Below, piece after piece: positions 4,273 through 6,699 of a stretch of 6,699 nucleotides of DNA. The DNA comes from a bacterium (GTDB taxonomy: Bacteria; Auribacterota; UBA6266). The notes under the pieces are model-generated. The model was not told where the DNA came from, did not search any database, and saw only the letters and a list, made by a program, of their open reading frames with translations. Both the position numbers and the translations under genes were made by a program. Each line of letters begins with the position of its first letter. Position 1 is the stretch's first letter. The stretch spans positions 1-6,699 of the forward strand of contig JALOBK010000018.1 in the NCBI GenBank assembly GCA_023228325.1. Reading direction: 5' to 3'.

Positions 4273-5708
4273 CTCATCCCTGGGGCGGTCAATCGGTAAA
4301 CATGGCCATCCGGATGAACCAGCCACATGTCGCGGCCGTCAAAGACCATGTTCCCGGGCCAGGCGTTCGCCGGACGAGTATCGGCTTCCAAAGCGACGAA
4401 GGAAGGAGAGATAACCGGATGAGACGCCGGCGGAGTCGCGCCGAGCACGGGAGCGCATACCGACGCCGGCGCTTTCACAAGCCTGTGATACCCGGCTGGC
4501 TGCTCTCCATACAAGAGGAAGCCCAACCACACGTTCAGCCCGTCAAAGCCCACTGGAAGGCCATACTCGCTCGCCCCGACGCCATCCCAAGCGGTCGCGT
4601 CGATATCGAATTGGTTGTAGACCGTCCCGTCATCATAAAGATCCACTTCTCCGTTGCAGCAAGGGATAAGGATCCGTCCGGCACTCACCGCAACCAGCCC
4701 CCCCGGATACGTGCCCCAGTTAGGAACCGTCACCTGTCGGATCAAGGTGTTTGTGTTTGTCCTTGTGGCTATTACCGTTCTCGAAAGGGTGTAGTCTCTC
4801 GTTCCGCCGCCGACATTGTCGAGCCACAAGAAGTAGACCGCCGTTCCATCCGATACGAGCGCCCCCGATTCCGGAACGAAAGACACACCGACGCCGGCCG
4901 CCACGCTGGTTTTGGGGTAGATGGTTCCGTCGCTTTTGGTTATGATCGCCACGCCATAGCCGACCGTGCCGTCATCACAGTTTCCCGGGAGCAGTATCGC
5001 GAGGTTGCTGGTATTCGCAACAATCAGGCGGATGCGATCTTCGTATGCCGATGAAGTAACGCCCGTGTCGCACGTCCACACTTCGGCCAGGGTCGCGGCG
5101 TCGAACTTGGTTACCTGGATATCCCCAGCGGTCGCACACCAAGCTATATATAGGTAGTCAGAATCACAGCAAATCGCGAGGACCATGTCCGGGGTTGACG
5201 GATAGGACGGAGATACGGCCGCGGCGAGCGCCGGCGCCCCTTCGTAGTCCCAGCACCCGGTAAGCTTCGCTATACTATCATCTCCGTGCGATACCCAAAG
5301 AAATGGGCGCGTATCCGTGCCCCACCCGAGACAGGCATCTCGAATGGCAACACCGGTGGTCAAGGTGTTTGGAAACGCGGCCGGATCGTGCCACTTGTCC
5401 ACGGCGTTTGGAAGCCCCTCGCAAAGCGCGTTTGGGCTCGCCTGGGGCGGCGCCGTGTCCGACAGGTTCTTGAGCAAAGCGGCCAGCGTCTGACTCTCCG
5501 GAGCGGTATCGGGCGAATTCGACGGAGTGATACTCGCTCTGTCGAGGAGAGCCTGAAAGAAGCCGAGCATATCGTTGCCCCAGGCCACCTCAATCGGCGT
5601 ACCATCATCGGAGCCTTGAACCGACTCGTTTTTGAATGAACCGAAAGGGTAATCAGAATCCGCGGGGTTAGCTCTTGCTCCGTATTCGGTTTCGAGATTG
5701 ATAGTCAT
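4269..5708 (-). CDS. Phage tail-fibre / receptor-binding protein with beta-propeller-like repeats
   Basis: The protein has 479 residues. The first 80 (NPADSDYPFGSFKNE, GSDDGTPIEVAWGND, FFQALLDRASITPS, SPDTAPESQTLAALLK) match the N-terminal module of many phage tail-fibre and side-tail proteins, which attaches the fibre to the virion. After a Pro/Ala linker the rest is beta-rich, with recurring blade-like units: RPFLWVSHGDDSIAKL (134-149), CDSDYLYIAW (181-190), SDGTAVYFLW (286-295), FDGLNVWL (388-395) and FDGRDMWL (456-463). This suggests a beta-propeller that probably contacts the host surface. It acts at adsorption, outside the cell. Several Cys-Cys pairs (180-181, 350-351) are unusual for a fibre. 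Start: ATG 5708 with GAGGAG (5722-5717) eight bases upstream, 5 bases after the preceding gene. Its stop overlaps the start of the 31-residue membrane protein. Confidence 0.8.
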   Translation of the reverse strand: MTINLETEYGARANPADSDYPFGSFKNESVQGSDDGTPIEVAWGNDMLGFFQALLDRASITPSNSPDTAPESQTLAALLKNLSDTAPPQASPNALCEGLPNAVDKWHDPAAFPNTLTTGVAIRDACLGWGTDTRPFLWVSHGDDSIAKLTGCWDYEGAPALAAAVSPSYPSTPDMVLAICCDSDYLYIAWCATAGDIQVTKFDAATLAEVWTCDTGVTSSAYEDRIRLIVANTSNLAILLPGNCDDGTVGYGVAIITKSDGTIYPKTSVAAGVGVSFVPESGALVSDGTAVYFLWLDNVGGGTRDYTLSRTVIATRTNTNTLIRQVTVPNWGTYPGGLVAVSAGRILIPCCNGEVDLYDDGTVYNQFDIDATAWDGVGASEYGLPVGFDGLNVWLGFLLYGEQPAGYHRLVKAPASVCAPVLGATPPASHPVISPSFVALEADTRPANAWPGNMVFDGRDMWLVHPDGHVYRLTAPGMR

Positions 5709-5713
5709 GGTCG

Positions 5714-6181
5714 TTACTCCTCGTCCGAGTAAAGCATCTCCTCGAACTTAGTAGGGTCGTCCAGAAGGCCAAACTGGAGGAGAGCCGCGGCCAACGGCGC
5801 CGGGATGTTGCCGGACATCCATTCTGCTCTGAATCGTCTGATTTCGATAGGCTCTTGTAGCTCTTCATCGCGGACAGCCACCGCGTTTTCCCTGTATCCC
5901 TTGAAGCGTTCGTCTTCTTGCCCCGCCCGGGTCTGTTTGTTGAACTCCTTGGCGTCGGGATGCAGAGCAAGCCGGGCCTGGAACGCCTTGAGCGGCCGTT
6001 GGAGCTTGTCAAGGGCATAGTAGGCCCAATGGAATGGCTTGTCCTTTAGCGTCCCCAAAGAGGCGTTCAGCAAGGACGCCAGAGTTACCAGGTCGTCGTT
6101 CGTCTTGAGCACCACGGGTTCAGGTGCTGGTTTCGCCGTTTCGTCGACCGATTTCAGTTTCTTTTCGTTGCCTTTCGTCAT
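5714..6181 (-). CDS. Phage structural-module protein of unknown function
   Basis: The protein has 155 residues. An Lys/Glu/Pro-rich N-terminus (~25 residues) is followed by a helical body with NDDLVTLASLLNASLGTL, HWAYYALDKLQRPLKAF, a highly charged middle (QEDERFKGYRENA) and a C-terminal helix with NIPAPLAAALLQFGLLDDP. It resembles the ~150-residue helical proteins found in tail regions of several phages just before fibre genes, but I cannot name a function; a chaperone or minor tail role would be inference. Start: ATG 6181, with AAGAGG (6195-6190) eight bases upstream; the in-frame GTG 6190, adding three residues, overlaps that Shine-Dalgarno and is less likely. The stop codon lies within the Shine-Dalgarno region of the fibre gene. 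Confidence 0.7.
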   Translation of the reverse strand: MTKGNEKKLKSVDETAKPAPEPVVLKTNDDLVTLASLLNASLGTLKDKPFHWAYYALDKLQRPLKAFQARLALHPDAKEFNKQTRAGQEDERFKGYRENAVAVRDEELQEPIEIRRFRAEWMSGNIPAPLAAALLQFGLLDDPTKFEEMLYSDEE

Positions 6182-6196
6182 TTTTCCCACCTCTTG

Positions 6197-6493
6197 TTAT
6201 TCCTTTACCGCCGTTTTCTTCGTCGCGACATCGGAGATCGCCGCGTCCGGGAACTCTTGGGCCATGTAGTCAGTGAGGAGCTTTCCCCACTTGACCGACT
6301 TAAACAGCTCGAATCCGGTTTGCCCGGGCAGGATGCGCCGGCGCATGGCATCCGGGCCATGCCCGAACTTGACCATCACACTCAGCACGCCGCCGCCTTC
6401 GTCGGTCTTCTCCCGCTCGAACTCGACAACGAGCGTCGAAACGCTCACGTCGATGACCTTGGTTTCGTTTCGTTCCATCTGCAATCGTTTCAT
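6197..6493 (-). CDS. Small phage protein, unknown function
   Basis: The protein has 98 residues. The N-terminal ~50 look like a beta-sandwich segment (VIDVSVSTLVVEFERE, then GGGVLSVMVKFGHG) with a basic RRRILPG turn, followed by one or two helices (FELFKSVKWGKLLTDYMAQEF) and a Lys-rich tail. Position and size suggest a minor structural or assembly factor of the tail module; no named family is recognised. Start: ATG 6493 with GAGG (6502-6499) five bases upstream. A nearby out-of-frame ATG at 6498 overlaps it but leads to no useful frame. It ends 15 bases before the start of the next gene on this strand. Confidence 0.7.
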   Translation of the reverse strand: MKRLQMERNETKVIDVSVSTLVVEFEREKTDEGGGVLSVMVKFGHGPDAMRRRILPGQTGFELFKSVKWGKLLTDYMAQEFPDAAISDVATKKTAVKE

Positions 6494-6567
6494 CTCATCC
6501 TCGCTTTGTTCCGTGGCCGGTGAGTCGGCCTGTTTCTAAATACCATTTTCAAAATCGAAAGTCATCT
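6494..6567 (-). other. 74-base spacer with a short hairpin
   Basis: This gap separates the 29-residue membrane protein from the 98-residue gene on the minus strand. It holds the Shine-Dalgarno of the downstream gene and a 5-bp inverted repeat (GGCCG 6515-6519 / CGGCC 6526-6530, six-base loop). No U-run follows on the minus strand, so it does not look like a Rho-independent terminator. No convincing -35/-10 pair is seen. Confidence 0.35.
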
Positions 6568-6657
6568 TTACTTTGCCGCCACGGTCAACCCGGCCGCGGC
6601 CGACAAGAGAGCGATGACTATTGATATAATTTGCGCCCACTGTTTCTTTGTAAGCAA
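6568..6657 (-). CDS. 29-residue single-helix membrane protein
   Basis: From TTG 6657 the peptide is LLTKKQWAQ followed by a ~20-residue Ile/Leu/Ala helix (IISIVIALLSAAAGLTV) and AAK. Short phage proteins of this form (basic-aromatic head, one helix) are frequent in tail/lysis modules; functions are mostly unknown, some are holin-like. GGAG lies eight bases before the TTG. The same frame stays open to the window edge (residues KQCQAGQSHSGAGP), so a longer protein starting outside cannot be excluded. The stop is followed by a 74-base gap before the next gene. Confidence 0.55.
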   Translation of the reverse strand: MLTKKQWAQIISIVIALLSAAAGLTVAAK

Positions 6658-6699
6658 CGGACCCGCTCCAGAATGAGATTGCCCCGCCTGGCATTGCTT

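Noticed and set aside
4302..5054. 250-codon plus-strand frame inside the tail-fibre gene
   Set aside because: Composition is Arg/Pro/His-rich with no recognisable motif, and the minus strand has a clear phage fibre N-terminus and a good ribosome binding site.
5668..6018. 116-codon minus-strand frame overlapping the 155-residue gene
   Set aside because: Ser/Arg-rich shadow frame extending into the fibre gene; no Shine-Dalgarno and no family resemblance.
6515..6530. GGCCG/CGGCC inverted repeat as a terminator
   Set aside because: Only 5 bp of stem and no U-run on either strand.
6544..6699. Minus-strand 52-codon frame MPGGAISF... ending at 6544
   Set aside because: It overlaps the one-helix membrane frame out of register, has no clear Shine-Dalgarno and an unpatterned Gly/Arg-rich sequence. 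It cannot be wholly excluded.
1..6699. CRISPR array, tRNA, rRNA, transposase or attachment site
   Set aside because: No regularly spaced repeats, cloverleaf, transposase motif or integrase-linked repeat was seen on either strand.

Overview
The window looks like part of a tailed-phage or prophage genome, or a phage-derived island, from a GC-rich bacterium. Evidence: tightly packed small genes with ATGA-type overlaps and strong Shine-Dalgarno sites, a phage-style methyltransferase end, a VRR-NUC nuclease, several tiny zinc-ribbon proteins, and on the other strand a protein with a recognisable phage tail-fibre N-terminus. The host is probably a Myxococcota/Deltaproteobacteria-type organism. That is an inference from a lipoprotein with a long Asp-Thr linker and a second Cys-rich lipoprotein, both common styles in that group. 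No housekeeping, rRNA or tRNA genes are visible.

Plus strand, 1-4186, is one long co-directional cluster. It begins with the 3' end of a DNA cytosine methyltransferase region in which two reading frames both resemble known protein ends. A putative SleB-like wall hydrolase (367-942), a helical phage hypothetical (945-1310), a 47-aa zinc-ribbon protein (1307-1450), a 59-aa protein (1443-1622), a VRR-NUC nuclease (1619-2095), a Lar-like zinc ribbon (2100-2300) and a second zinc-ribbon protein related to the 47-aa one (2279-2524) follow. The cluster then changes character: a Cys-rich lipoprotein (2550-2831), a lower-GC protein with a C-terminal zinc ribbon (2831-3211), a HEAGH metallopeptidase-like protein (3204-3839) and an Asp-Thr-repeat lipoprotein (3851-4186). 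These last four resemble accessory (moron-like) cargo.

Minus strand, 6699-4177, reads towards the plus-strand cluster and looks like the end of a structural/tail module: a small one-helix membrane protein (6657-6568), two phage hypotheticals (6493-6197 and 6181-5714), a 479-aa tail-fibre/receptor-binding protein with beta-propeller-like repeats (5708-4269), and a 31-aa one-helix membrane protein translationally coupled to it (4272-4177). The two arms converge with a 10-bp overlap of coding sequence and no visible terminator.

How the genes may work together (inference): the plus arm carries DNA modification/nuclease and small regulatory functions plus envelope-directed cargo, and the minus arm builds the host-recognition end of the tail, with tiny membrane proteins that could be holin-like or host-takeover factors. 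There is no gene-free stretch above 300 bases.
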